From Streptomyces sp. TLI_146 (GTDB lineage Bacteria > Actinomycetota > Actinomycetes > Streptomycetales > Streptomycetaceae), in contig NZ_PJMX01000001.1 in NCBI RefSeq assembly GCF_002846415.1, positions 6,448,001-6,512,000 on the forward strand: a stretch of 64,000 nt of DNA, written 5' to 3'. The notes beneath the pieces were generated by a model that did no database searches, had not been told where the DNA came from, and saw nothing but the letters and a program-made list of their open reading frames with translations. The position numbers and the translations under genes were made by a program. This document shows positions 42,398 through 51,187 of the stretch, in pieces (within the stretch, counting starts at the first letter, position 1; each line of letters starts with the position of its first letter).

Positions 42398-43843
42398 ATG
42401 ACTTCCACCCACGCCTTCTGGCTCGCCGGCCGCCAGGCCACCGGTGAGGACAGCTTCGACGTCACCTCCCCCTGGGACGGCCGGCTGGTCGGCAAGGTGA
42501 GCGTTCCGACCGAGGCCCAGGTCGAGGAGGCCGTCGCCGCCGCGCACGCCGTGGTCGACGAGTTCGCCGCGACCCCCGCGCACGTACGCGCCGCCGCCCT
42601 CGACCACGTCTCCAAGCGCCTCACCGAGCGCACCGAGGAGATCGCCCAGCTCATCTCCGCCGAGAACGGCAAGCCCATCAAGTGGGCCCGCGGCGAGGTC
42701 GGCCGCGCCGTGTCCGTGTTCCGGTTCGCGGCCGAGGAGGCCCGCCGCTTCAACGGTGGCGAGGCCCAGCGGCTGGACACCGACGCGGGCGGCAAGGGCC
42801 GTCTCGCCCTGACCCGCCGCTTCCCCAAGGGCGTCGTCCTCGGCATCGCGCCGTTCAACTTCCCGCTGAACCTGTGCGCCCACAAGGTCGCCCCGGCCAT
42901 CGCGGTCGGCGCGCCGATCATCCTCAAGCCCGCCCCGGCCACCCCGCTCTCCGGCCTCATCCTCGGCGAGCTGCTCGCCGAGACCGAGCTCCCGGCCGGC
43001 TCGTGGAGCGTCCTGCCGGTCGCCAACGACAAGATGCCGGCCCTGGTGCAGGACGACCGCCTCCCGGTCATCTCCTTCACCGGCTCCGACAAGGTCGGCT
43101 ACGCGATCATGGACTCGGTGCCGCGCAAGCACTGCACCCTGGAGCTCGGCGGCAACGGCGCGGCCGTGGTCCTCGCCGACTTCGCCTCCGAGGAGGACCT
43201 GGACTGGGCGGCGACCCGTATCGCCACCTTCTCCAACTACCAGGGCGGCCAGTCCTGCATCTCCGTGCAGCGCGTGATCGCCGACGCCGCCGTCTACGAC
43301 CGGCTGCTGCCGAAGATCGTCGCGGCCGTCGAGGCGCAGGTCACCGGTGACCCGTCCGACGCCTCCACCGACGTCGGCCCGCTGGTCAGCGAGGACGCCG
43401 CCAAGCGCGTCGAGTCCTGGGTCGACGAGGCCGTGCAGGCCGGCGCCAAGCTGCTCGCGGGCGGCAAGCGCGACGGCGCCGCCTACGCCCCGACCGTCCT
43501 CACCGAGGTCCCGGCCGACACCACCCTCGCCTGCGAGGAGGTCTTCGGACCGGTCCTCACCGTGCAGAAGGTGGACGGCGAGGACGAGGCCTTCGCGGCC
43601 GTCAACTCCTCCAAGTACGGCCTCCAGGCGGGCGTCTTCACGCACAACGTGCAGACCGCCTTCCGCGCCCACCGCGCCCTGGAGGTCGGCGGCGTGATCG
43701 TCGGCGACGTCCCCTCGTACCGCGCGGACCAGATGCCGTACGGCGGCGCCAAGGCCTCCGGCGTCGGCCGCGAGGGCGTCCGCTACGCGATGGACGACTA
43801 CACGTACGAGCGCGTGCTCGTCCTGACGGGCCTCGCCCTCTAG
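42398..43843 (+). CDS. Aldehyde dehydrogenase, candidate for succinic semialdehyde or related aldehyde
   Basis: The 481-residue enzyme is clearly in the aldehyde dehydrogenase superfamily but distant from the two other copies here. NAD site IAPFNFPLNLCAHKVAPAIA, general base Glu in LELGGNGAAVVLADF, nucleophile Cys in YQGGQSCISVQRVIA, and MPYGGAKASGVGREGVRYAM at the end. Position after a PucR gene and near gabT suggests succinic semialdehyde as substrate, but the sequence does not settle this. GGAAGGGCC is the upstream ribosome-site candidate. Confidence 0.88.
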   Translation: MTSTHAFWLAGRQATGEDSFDVTSPWDGRLVGKVSVPTEAQVEEAVAAAHAVVDEFAATPAHVRAAALDHVSKRLTERTEEIAQLISAENGKPIKWARGEVGRAVSVFRFAAEEARRFNGGEAQRLDTDAGGKGRLALTRRFPKGVVLGIAPFNFPLNLCAHKVAPAIAVGAPIILKPAPATPLSGLILGELLAETELPAGSWSVLPVANDKMPALVQDDRLPVISFTGSDKVGYAIMDSVPRKHCTLELGGNGAAVVLADFASEEDLDWAATRIATFSNYQGGQSCISVQRVIADAAVYDRLLPKIVAAVEAQVTGDPSDASTDVGPLVSEDAAKRVESWVDEAVQAGAKLLAGGKRDGAAYAPTVLTEVPADTTLACEEVFGPVLTVQKVDGEDEAFAAVNSSKYGLQAGVFTHNVQTAFRAHRALEVGGVIVGDVPSYRADQMPYGGAKASGVGREGVRYAMDDYTYERVLVLTGLAL

Positions 43844-43866
43844 GGCATACGGACGTACGTACGGAC

Positions 43867-43900
43867 ACGGCCGGAGCCCACCAGCGGGCTCCGGCCGTTT
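43867..43900 (+). terminator. Terminator after the third aldehyde dehydrogenase
   Basis: A perfect 13-bp stem (43867-43879 with 43886-43898, ACGGCCGGAGCCC pairing with GGGCTCCGGCCGT) is followed by TTT. It is 23 bases past the stop codon. Confidence 0.85.
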
Positions 43901-44015
43901 CGCGTCCCAGGGGTGGTCGGGCCGCCCGGAATCGGGTACATACGGACGAGTAGCACTGTCCGGTAACGGGTGCGTGCGCGCGCCCCGACAACCTCGCGGC
44001 GAGGAGTACCCCTCA

Positions 44016-45941
44016 ATGACCGCACCACACGGCACACCGAAGGTCTCCGAGCGCGAAGCGCGCCGGGTCGCGGAAGCCGCGCGCGAGCAGGACTGGCGCA
44101 AACCGAGCTTCGCGAAGGAACTCTTCCTCGGTCGCTTCCGGCTCGACCTCATCCATCCGCATCCGCTGCCCGCCACGGAGGACGTGGAGCGCGGCGAGGC
44201 GTTCCTCGCCAAACTGCGGGACTTCTGCGAGACGAAGATCGACGGCGCCCTCATCGAGCGCGAGTCGCAGATCCCCGACGAGGTGATCAACGGGCTCAAG
44301 GAGCTCGGCGCCCTCGGGATGAAGATCGACACCAAGTACGGCGGCCTCGGCCTCACCCAGGTGTACTACAACAAGGCGCTCGCGCTGGCCGGTTCCGCCA
44401 GCCCCGCGATCGGCGCGCTGCTCTCGGCGCATCAGTCGATCGGTGTACCGCAGCCGCTGAAGCTCTTCGGCACCCAGGAGCAGCGCGACACCTTCCTGCC
44501 GCGCTGCGCCCGTACCGACATCTCCGCCTTCCTGCTCACCGAGCCCGACGTCGGCTCCGACCCGGCCCGGCTCGCCACCTCGGCGGTCCCGGACGGCGAC
44601 GACGCGTACGTCCTGGACGGTGTGAAGCTCTGGACCACCAACGGCGTCGTCGCCGACCTGCTGGTCGTCATGGCGCGGGTGCCGAAGTCCGAGGGGCACA
44701 AGGGCGGCATCACCGCGTTCGTCGTCGAGGCCGACTCGCCCGGCGTCACCGTGGAGAACCGCAACGCCTTCATGGGCCTGCGCGGCATCGAGAACGGCGT
44801 CACCCGCTTCCACCAGGTCCGCGTCCCCGCCTCGCACCGGATCGGCCCCGAGGGCGCCGGTCTGAAGATCGCCCTGACCACGCTCAACACCGGGCGTCTC
44901 TCGCTGCCCGCGATGTGCGTGGGCGCGGGCAAGTGGTGTCTGAAGATCGCCCGCGAGTGGTCGGCGGCGCGTGAGCAGTGGGGCAAGCCGATCGCCCAGC
45001 ACGAGGCCGTGGGCAGCAAGATCTCGTTCATCGCGGCCACCACCTTCGCCCTGGAGGCGGTGCTCGACCTGTCCTCGCAGATGGCCGACGAGGACCGCAA
45101 CGACATCCGCATCGAGGCCGCCCTCGCCAAGCTGTACGGCTCCGAGATGGCCTGGCTGATGGCCGACGAGCTGGTCCAGATCCGCGGCGGGCGCGGCTTC
45201 GAGACCGCCGACTCGCTGGCCGCCCGGGGCGAGCGGGCCGTACCGGCCGAGCAGATCCTGCGCGATCTGCGCATCAACCGGATCTTCGAGGGCTCCACCG
45301 AGATCATGCACCTGCTGATCGCCCGGGAGGCCGTCGACGCCCATCTGTCCGTCGCGGGCGACCTGATCGACCCCGACAAGAAGCTGCCCGACAAGGCCAA
45401 GGCGGGCGCCAACGCCGCCGCCTTCTACGCCCGCTGGCTGCCCAAACTGCTCTCCGGGCCGGGCCAACTGCCCAACTCCTACAGCGAGTTCGGGGACCTC
45501 GCGCAGCACATCCGGTACGTCGAGCGGGCCGCCCGCAAGCTGGCCCGCTCCACGTTCTACGCGATGTCGCGCTGGCAGGGCCGGATGGAGACCAAGCAGG
45601 GCTTCCTCGGCCGGATCGTCGACATCGGCGCCGAACTGTTCGCGATGAGCGCCGCCTGCGTACGGGCGGAGCTGCTGCGCACCACCGGCGACCACGGCCG
45701 CGAGGCACACCAGCTGGCCGACGTCTTCTGCCGCCAGGCCCGGATCCGGGTGGACGAGCTCTTCGAGCGGCTGTGGGCCAACACCGACGAAGTGGACCGC
45801 AGGGTCGTCACCGGCGTCCTGGCCGGGACGTACACCTGGCTGGAGGAGGGCGTCGTCGACCCGTCGGGCGACGGCCCGTGGATCGCTGACGCGACACCGG
45901 GACCGGCGAAGCGGGACAACGTCCACCGCCCGATCCGCTGA
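44016..45941 (+). CDS. Acyl-CoA dehydrogenase (long form)
   Basis: This FAD enzyme introduces the alpha-beta double bond in acyl-CoA. The product has 641 residues, longer than the usual ~380 because of a C-terminal helical extension like that of VLCAD/ACAD9. Landmarks are ISAFLLTEPDVGSDPARLAT and KLWTTNGVVADLLVVMARV for the FAD/acyl site. EQWGKPIAQHEAVGSKISF lies in the C-terminal domain. IRGGRGFETADSL and NRIFEGSTEIMHLLIAREAV hold the expected catalytic Glu. GAGGAG precedes the ATG. It is not obviously tied to its neighbours. Confidence 0.94.
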   Translation: MTAPHGTPKVSEREARRVAEAAREQDWRKPSFAKELFLGRFRLDLIHPHPLPATEDVERGEAFLAKLRDFCETKIDGALIERESQIPDEVINGLKELGALGMKIDTKYGGLGLTQVYYNKALALAGSASPAIGALLSAHQSIGVPQPLKLFGTQEQRDTFLPRCARTDISAFLLTEPDVGSDPARLATSAVPDGDDAYVLDGVKLWTTNGVVADLLVVMARVPKSEGHKGGITAFVVEADSPGVTVENRNAFMGLRGIENGVTRFHQVRVPASHRIGPEGAGLKIALTTLNTGRLSLPAMCVGAGKWCLKIAREWSAAREQWGKPIAQHEAVGSKISFIAATTFALEAVLDLSSQMADEDRNDIRIEAALAKLYGSEMAWLMADELVQIRGGRGFETADSLAARGERAVPAEQILRDLRINRIFEGSTEIMHLLIAREAVDAHLSVAGDLIDPDKKLPDKAKAGANAAAFYARWLPKLLSGPGQLPNSYSEFGDLAQHIRYVERAARKLARSTFYAMSRWQGRMETKQGFLGRIVDIGAELFAMSAACVRAELLRTTGDHGREAHQLADVFCRQARIRVDELFERLWANTDEVDRRVVTGVLAGTYTWLEEGVVDPSGDGPWIADATPGPAKRDNVHRPIR

Positions 45942-46071
45942 ATCCGCAGGGCAGTTGGGACACCGAGGAGCCCCGCTCCCCGGTGTCCCGGCGGCCCCCG
46001 GACCGCGCCGCGCGGCCCCCGCACGGGGGAGTGCTTTCCCCGCGCACAGCCGATGCGGCAAGAATGGGGGC

Positions 46072-47322
46072 ATGAGCGACAGCCCAGCCCCCCTCGCCGA
46101 CCCGCACATCGCCTTCGACCCCGCCGAAGGCCGCCGGGACATCGTCGTCCTCGGCTCCACCGGGTCCATCGGCACCCAGGCCATCGACCTGGTGCTGCGC
46201 AACCCCGACCGGTTCCGCGTCACCGCGCTCGCCGCGTCGGGCGGACGGGTCGCGCTCCTGGCCGAGCAGGCGCGCCGGCTGCGGGTCCGCACGGTCGCGG
46301 TCGCCAGGCCGGACGCGGTGCCCGCGCTGCGCGAGGCGCTGAAGGAGCAGTACGGCGCCGAGCCGCTCCCCGAGATCCTCGCCGGACCCGACGCGGCCAC
46401 CGAGCTCGCCGCCTCCGACTGCCACACCGTCCTCAACGGCATCACCGGCTCCATCGGCCTGGCGCCGACCCTGGCCGCCCTGGAGGCGGGCCGCACGCTG
46501 GCGCTGGCCAACAAGGAGTCGCTGATCGTCGGCGGCCCCCTGGTGAAGGCGCTCGCCGAGCCCGGCCAGATCATCCCGGTCGACTCCGAGCACGCCGCCC
46601 TCTTCCAGTGCCTCGCCGCGGGCACCCGCGCCGATGTGCGCAAGCTGGTGGTCACCGCCTCCGGCGGCCCGTTCCGCGGCCGTACCCGCGCGGAGCTCGC
46701 CGACGTGCGGCCCGAGGACGCCCTCGCGCACCCCACCTGGGCCATGGGCCCGGTGATCACCGTCAACTCGGCCACCCTGGTCAACAAGGGCCTCGAAGTC
46801 ATCGAGGCGCACCTGCTGTACGACATCCCCTTCGACCGGATCGAGGTCGTCGTGCACCCGCAGTCGTACGTCCACTCCATGGTCGAGTTCACCGACGGCT
46901 CCACGCTCTGCCAGGCCACCCCGCCCGATATGCGCGGCCCGATCGCCCTCGGCATCGGCTGGCCCGAGCGGGTGCCCGACGCGGCCCCGGCCTTCGACTG
47001 GACCAAGGCGTCGAGCTGGGAGTTCTTCCCGCTCGACACCGAGGCCTTCCCCTCGGTCGGACTCGCCCGGCACGTCGGGGAGCTGGGCGGAACGGCTCCG
47101 GCGGTGTTCAATGCCGCGAACGAGGAGTGCGTGGACGCTTTCCTCGCGGGACGGCTGCCATTCAACGGAATCATGGATACGGTCACAGAGGTCGTCGCCG
47201 AGCACGGCACCCCCGCCGAGGGAACTTCCCTCACGGTCTCGGACGTCCTGGAAGCGGAGACCTGGGCACGGGCCCGGGCCCGTGAACTCGCGGTGAAGGC
47301 GACAGCGGAGGCGCGCGCATGA
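46072..47322 (+). CDS. dxr: 1-deoxy-D-xylulose-5-phosphate reductoisomerase
   Basis: Dxr converts DXP to MEP with NADPH, the committed step of isoprenoid synthesis by the MEP route. The product has 416 residues. It has the NADPH loop VVLGSTGSIGTQAIDLVL, catalytic and metal residues in LIVGGPLVKALAEPGQIIPV then DSEHAALFQCL, and TWAMGPVITVNSATLVNKGL for substrate binding. The first ~20 residues are a variable extension. Its stop overlaps the start of the M50 protease gene by four bases (ATGA), forming the actinobacterial dxr-rip-ispG operon. Confidence 0.97.
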   Translation: MSDSPAPLADPHIAFDPAEGRRDIVVLGSTGSIGTQAIDLVLRNPDRFRVTALAASGGRVALLAEQARRLRVRTVAVARPDAVPALREALKEQYGAEPLPEILAGPDAATELAASDCHTVLNGITGSIGLAPTLAALEAGRTLALANKESLIVGGPLVKALAEPGQIIPVDSEHAALFQCLAAGTRADVRKLVVTASGGPFRGRTRAELADVRPEDALAHPTWAMGPVITVNSATLVNKGLEVIEAHLLYDIPFDRIEVVVHPQSYVHSMVEFTDGSTLCQATPPDMRGPIALGIGWPERVPDAAPAFDWTKASSWEFFPLDTEAFPSVGLARHVGELGGTAPAVFNAANEECVDAFLAGRLPFNGIMDTVTEVVAEHGTPAEGTSLTVSDVLEAETWARARARELAVKATAEARA

Positions 47323-48617
47323 CGATTTTGATGACGGTCCTCGGCATAGTCGTCTTCGTGGTCGGCCTGCTCGTCTCGATCGCGTGGCACGAGCTGGGCC
47401 ACCTCTCCACGGCCAAGATGTTCGGCATCCGGGTGCCGCAGTACATGGTCGGCTTCGGACCGACCATCTGGTCGCGGAAGAAGGGCGACACCGAGTACGG
47501 CATCAAGGCGGTCCCCCTCGGCGGCTACATCCGCATGATCGGCATGTTCCCGCCCGGCGAGGACGGGCGGATCACCGCGCGCTCCACCTCGCCCTGGCGC
47601 GGCATGATCGAGGACGCCCGCTCGGCGGCCTTCGAGGAGCTCCAGCCCGGCGACGAGACGCGCCTCTTCTACACGCGCAAGCCGTGGAAGCGCGTGATCG
47701 TGATGTTCGCCGGGCCGTTCATGAACCTGATCCTCGCCGTGGCGATCTTCTTCGGCGTGATGATGACGTTCGGCGTCAACACCCAGACCACCCAGGTGGG
47801 CAAGGTCTCCGACTGTGTGATCTCGCAGAAGGAGCAGCGCGACACCTGCAAGGCCTCCGACCCGGTCGCCCCGGCCAAGCAGGCCGGTCTGAAGGCCGGT
47901 GACAAGATCGTCGCGTTCAACGGCGAGAAGGTCGGCGACTGGTCGGCGCTGCAGAAGCACATCCGCGACACCATCGGCCCGGCCACCATCACGGTCCAGC
48001 GCGACGGCAAGCCCGTCGACCTGCACGCCAGCCTGATCAAGAACGACGTCGCCAGGATCGACGGCTCCGGCAACTACACCTCCGGCACCACCTCGGCGGG
48101 CTTCCTCGGCTTCAGCCCCGCCACCGGCATCGTCCAGCAGTCCTTCGGCGAGTCCGTGGACCGCATGGGCGACATGATGCGCTCCGGAGTGAAGTCGCTG
48201 GTCGCGATCCCCTCCAAGGTCCCCGACCTGTGGAACGCGGCCTTCAACGGCGAGGACCGCAAGGCCGACTCCCCGATGGGCGTCGTCGGCGCGGCCCGGG
48301 TCGGCGGCGAGGTGTTCACCCTGGACATCCCGCCGGAGAACCAGATCGCGATGATGCTGTTCCTGGTCGCGGGGTTCAACCTCTCCCTCTTCCTCTTCAA
48401 CATGCTGCCGCTGCTGCCGCTGGACGGCGGGCACATCGCGGGAGCCCTGTGGGAGTCGCTGCGCCGCACGGTCGCCCGCGTCTTCAAGCGCCCCGACCCG
48501 GGCCCGTTCGACGTGGCGAAGCTGATGCCGGTGGCGTACGTGGTGGCCGGGATCTTCATCTGCTTCACGCTGCTCGTGCTGGTGGCGGATGTGGTGAACC
48601 CGGTGAAGATCTCTTAG
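47319..48617 (+). CDS. M50 site-2 (RIP) membrane metalloprotease
   Basis: The 432-residue intramembrane zinc protease resembles RseP and Mycobacterium Rip1, which cut anti-sigma factors within the membrane. The first helix carries the zinc motif HELGH (VSIAWHELGHLSTAKMFG). GIKAVPLGGYIRMIGMFPP follows. A PDZ domain spans ~165-250 (APAKQAGLKAGDKIVAFNG), and the LDG motif with the third zinc ligand is in LPLLPLDGGHIAG. About four membrane helices are present. Co-transcribed between dxr and ispG. The substrate is unknown here. Confidence 0.95.
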   Translation: MTILMTVLGIVVFVVGLLVSIAWHELGHLSTAKMFGIRVPQYMVGFGPTIWSRKKGDTEYGIKAVPLGGYIRMIGMFPPGEDGRITARSTSPWRGMIEDARSAAFEELQPGDETRLFYTRKPWKRVIVMFAGPFMNLILAVAIFFGVMMTFGVNTQTTQVGKVSDCVISQKEQRDTCKASDPVAPAKQAGLKAGDKIVAFNGEKVGDWSALQKHIRDTIGPATITVQRDGKPVDLHASLIKNDVARIDGSGNYTSGTTSAGFLGFSPATGIVQQSFGESVDRMGDMMRSGVKSLVAIPSKVPDLWNAAFNGEDRKADSPMGVVGAARVGGEVFTLDIPPENQIAMMLFLVAGFNLSLFLFNMLPLLPLDGGHIAGALWESLRRTVARVFKRPDPGPFDVAKLMPVAYVVAGIFICFTLLVLVADVVNPVKIS

Positions 48618-48650
48618 CCGACGGGTACGTGTCGTACGCATGTAGGGGGC

Positions 48651-48677
48651 GGGCCGGGTGCATGGAGTGCCCGGTCC
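48651..48677 (+). terminator. Hairpin after the M50 protease gene
   Basis: GGGCCGGG (48651-48658) pairs with CCCGGTCC (48670-48677) with one G-U, followed by GTCCCTTT. It is a weak candidate. If used, ispG also needs its own promoter in 48680-48796. Confidence 0.45.
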
Positions 48678-48796
48678 GTCCCTTTGCGTGAACCCTCGGG
48701 GCACGGTGTGCTTGTGTCCCCTGGGGTGCCGTAACCTCGGATGCTGGAGCCCGCCGATCTCGGGACCTTGATCCACACCTTGGGGTTGCACAGCAG

Positions 48797-49954
48797 ATGA
48801 CTGCGATTTCACTGGGAATGCCGTCCGTACCGACCAGGCTGGCCGAGCGTCGCAAGAGCCGTCAGATCCAGGTCGGGTCCGTGGCGGTCGGCGGGGACGC
48901 TCCTGTCTCGGTGCAGTCGATGACGACGACGCGTACGTCGGACATCGGCGCGACCCTTCAGCAGATCGCGGAGCTGACGGCTTCGGGCTGTCAGATCGTG
49001 CGGGTGGCGTGTCCGACGCAGGATGATGCGGACGCGCTGGCGACGATTGCGAAGAAGTCGCAGATTCCGGTGATCGCGGATATTCATTTCCAGCCGAAGT
49101 ATGTGTTCGCGGCGATTGATGCCGGGTGTGCGGCGGTGCGGGTGAATCCGGGGAACATCAAGCAGTTCGATGACAAGGTGAAGGAGATCGCGCGGGCGGC
49201 GAAGGACGCGGGGACGCCGATTCGTATCGGTGTGAACGCGGGGTCGCTGGATGCGCGGTTGCTGAAGAAGTACGGGAAGGCGACGCCGGAGGCGTTGGTG
49301 GAGTCGGCGCTGTGGGAGGCGTCGCTCTTCGAGGAGCATGATTTCCGGGATATCAAGATCTCGGTGAAGCACAACGATCCGGTGGTGATGGTCGAGGCGT
49401 ACCGTCAGCTGGCTGCGCAGTGCGAGTACCCGTTGCATCTGGGGGTGACGGAGGCGGGGCCGGCGTTCCAGGGGACGATCAAGTCGGCGGTGGCGTTCGG
49501 TGCGCTGTTGAGTCAGGGGATCGGGGACACGATCCGGGTTTCCCTGTCGGCGCCGCCGGCGGAGGAGATCAAGGTGGGGATGCAGATTCTGGAGTCGTTG
49601 AATCTGCGTCAGCGGCGGCTGGAGATCGTGTCCTGTCCGTCCTGTGGGCGTGCCCAGGTGGATGTGTACAAGCTGGCTGAGGAGGTCACGGCGGGGCTGG
49701 AGGGCATGGAGGTGCCGCTTCGGGTCGCCGTGATGGGGTGTGTCGTGAACGGGCCCGGCGAGGCCCGTGAGGCGGACCTGGGTGTGGCTTCGGGCAACGG
49801 CAAGGGGCAGATCTTCGTGAAGGGTGAGGTCATCAAGACCGTGCCCGAGTCGAAGATCGTCGAGACGTTGATCGAGGAGGCGATGAAGATCGCCGAGCAG
49901 ATGGAGAAGGACGGCGTGGTGTCGGGCGAGCCGCAGGTGTCTGTGGCGGGTTGA
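48797..49954 (+). CDS. ispG: 4-hydroxy-3-methylbut-2-enyl diphosphate synthase
   Basis: IspG (GcpE) makes HMBPP from ME-cPP with a [4Fe-4S] cluster in the MEP pathway. The product has 385 residues. The TIM-barrel part contains VSVQSMTTTRTSDIGATLQQ, IPVIADIHFQPKYVFAAID, and VRVNPGNIK. The cluster ligands are the Cys pair in SCPSCGRAQ and the Cys in GCVVNGPGEARE. Its middle section uses far more T- and G-ending codons (GAT, ATT, TGT, CCG, GTG) than neighbouring genes. It forms an operon-like series with dxr and the protease. Confidence 0.97.
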   Translation: MTAISLGMPSVPTRLAERRKSRQIQVGSVAVGGDAPVSVQSMTTTRTSDIGATLQQIAELTASGCQIVRVACPTQDDADALATIAKKSQIPVIADIHFQPKYVFAAIDAGCAAVRVNPGNIKQFDDKVKEIARAAKDAGTPIRIGVNAGSLDARLLKKYGKATPEALVESALWEASLFEEHDFRDIKISVKHNDPVVMVEAYRQLAAQCEYPLHLGVTEAGPAFQGTIKSAVAFGALLSQGIGDTIRVSLSAPPAEEIKVGMQILESLNLRQRRLEIVSCPSCGRAQVDVYKLAEEVTAGLEGMEVPLRVAVMGCVVNGPGEAREADLGVASGNGKGQIFVKGEVIKTVPESKIVETLIEEAMKIAEQMEKDGVVSGEPQVSVAG

Positions 49955-49977
49955 TCCCCCCACCCCGCCCGTTCCCT

Positions 49978-50260
49978 TAACCCTCCGGGGGTGGGTGGGT
50001 GGTTGAGGCCCGTTTCCCGGGGCTGCGCCCCCGGACCCCCCGGCTTCGTTCGTCTGCGGACCGTGGGGGGCTGGTCGCGCAGTTCCCCGCGCCCCTAAAT
50101 GCGCCCCTCCGGGCCGCCCAGGGGATTGCCGCGCAGCGGCACCTATAGGGGCGCGGGGAACTGCGCGAGCAACCGGCCACGGTCCGCAGTCGAAAGAGGG
50201 TTCAGGGGCGCGGGGAACTGCGCGACCAGTTGGGGACGGCCCGCAGACGAATGCCGGGCC
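49978..50260. repeat. Dispersed structured repeat, copy 5 (after ispG)
   Basis: The 372-bp gap 49955-50326 has no gene. It begins with the leading module (CCTCCGGGGGTGGG to CGTCTGCGG). The three-stem unit follows: stem 50071-50096 with 50147-50167, hairpins CCCCT/AGGGG and TGCCGC-GCA-GCGGCA inside. A second right-hand copy starts at 50204, 57 bases after the first. The order matches the thiQ and DUF4190 copies. Confidence 0.9.
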
Positions 50261-50326
50261 GGGGGCGCTGCCGCGCCGTAGGCGGGTACAGTGCGGAGAT
50301 CAGCAGACCGTATGGTGAGGCCCCAC

Positions 50327-51172
50327 GTGTTGACGCAGACCACCACCCGGGTCCTCGAACCCGGTGACCTCGGCGCGGCGCTCGCCGTCCTGGAGAGCGA
50401 TCCGGTCGCCAACGCCTTCGTGGCCTCGCGTGTGCAGGTCGCCGGCCTCGACCCCTGGCGGCTCGGCGGCGAGATGTGGGGCTGGTACGCCGACGGCAAA
50501 CTGCGCTCGCTCTGCTACTCCGGCGCCAACCTCGTCCCCATCTGCGCCACCCCCGAAGCCGTCCGCGCCTTCGCGGACCGCGCCCGCCGCACCGGCCGCC
50601 GCTGCTCCTCCATCGTCGGCCCGGCCGAGCCGACCGCCCTGCTCTGGAAGCTCCTGGAGCCGCACTGGGGCCCGGCCCGCGACGTCCGCCCGCACCAGCC
50701 GCTGATGGTCGCCGAGCGGATGCCCGACGACCTGGCCCCCGACCCGTACGTACGCCGGATCCGCAAGGACGAGATGGACGTGATCATGCCCGCGTGCGTG
50801 GCCATGTTCACCGAGGAGGTCGGCGTCTCCCCGATGGCGGGCGACGGCGGGCTGCTCTACCAGGCACGCGTCGCCGAACTCGTCGGCGCCGGGCGCTCGT
50901 TCGCCCGCGTCGAGGACGGCAAGGTCCTCTTCAAGGCCGAGATCGGCGCGGCCACCTCGCGCGCGTGCCAGATCCAGGGCGTCTGGGTCGCCCCCGAGCA
51001 CCGGGGCCGGGGCCTGTCCGTCACCGGCATGGCCGCCGTGCTGCGCTACGCCCTCGCCGACGTGGCCCCCGTCGTCAGCCTCTACGTGAACGACTTCAAC
51101 ACGGCGGCACGCGCCTGCTACCGCCGGGTCGGCTTCCGTGAGACGGGGGCTTTCATGAGCGTGCTCTTCTGA
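50327..51172 (+). CDS. GNAT family acetyltransferase (two-domain)
   Basis: The product has 281 residues from GTG 50327 (TTG 50330 and ATG 50312 are alternatives); GAGG lies six bases upstream. An N-terminal ~130-residue domain (DPVANAFVASRVQVAGLDPW) precedes a C-terminal GNAT domain. The acetyl-CoA motif reads IQGVWVAPEHRGRGLSVTGM. VSLYVNDFNTAARACYRRVG is the usual last strand and helix. The acceptor is unknown. It sits next to a second GNAT gene and before proS. Confidence 0.9.
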   Translation: MLTQTTTRVLEPGDLGAALAVLESDPVANAFVASRVQVAGLDPWRLGGEMWGWYADGKLRSLCYSGANLVPICATPEAVRAFADRARRTGRRCSSIVGPAEPTALLWKLLEPHWGPARDVRPHQPLMVAERMPDDLAPDPYVRRIRKDEMDVIMPACVAMFTEEVGVSPMAGDGGLLYQARVAELVGAGRSFARVEDGKVLFKAEIGAATSRACQIQGVWVAPEHRGRGLSVTGMAAVLRYALADVAPVVSLYVNDFNTAARACYRRVGFRETGAFMSVLF

Positions 51173-51187
51173 CAGTAGGGTGCGGCC

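Noticed and set aside
44013..48812. A 1599-codon open frame on the minus strand
   Set aside because: It is antisense to the acyl-CoA dehydrogenase, dxr and protease genes, which match known families. High-GC DNA creates such frames.
48809..49963. A long minus-strand frame covering ispG
   Set aside because: The sense strand is clearly ispG and the antisense translation has no recognisable protein features, only His/Arg/Leu-rich text.
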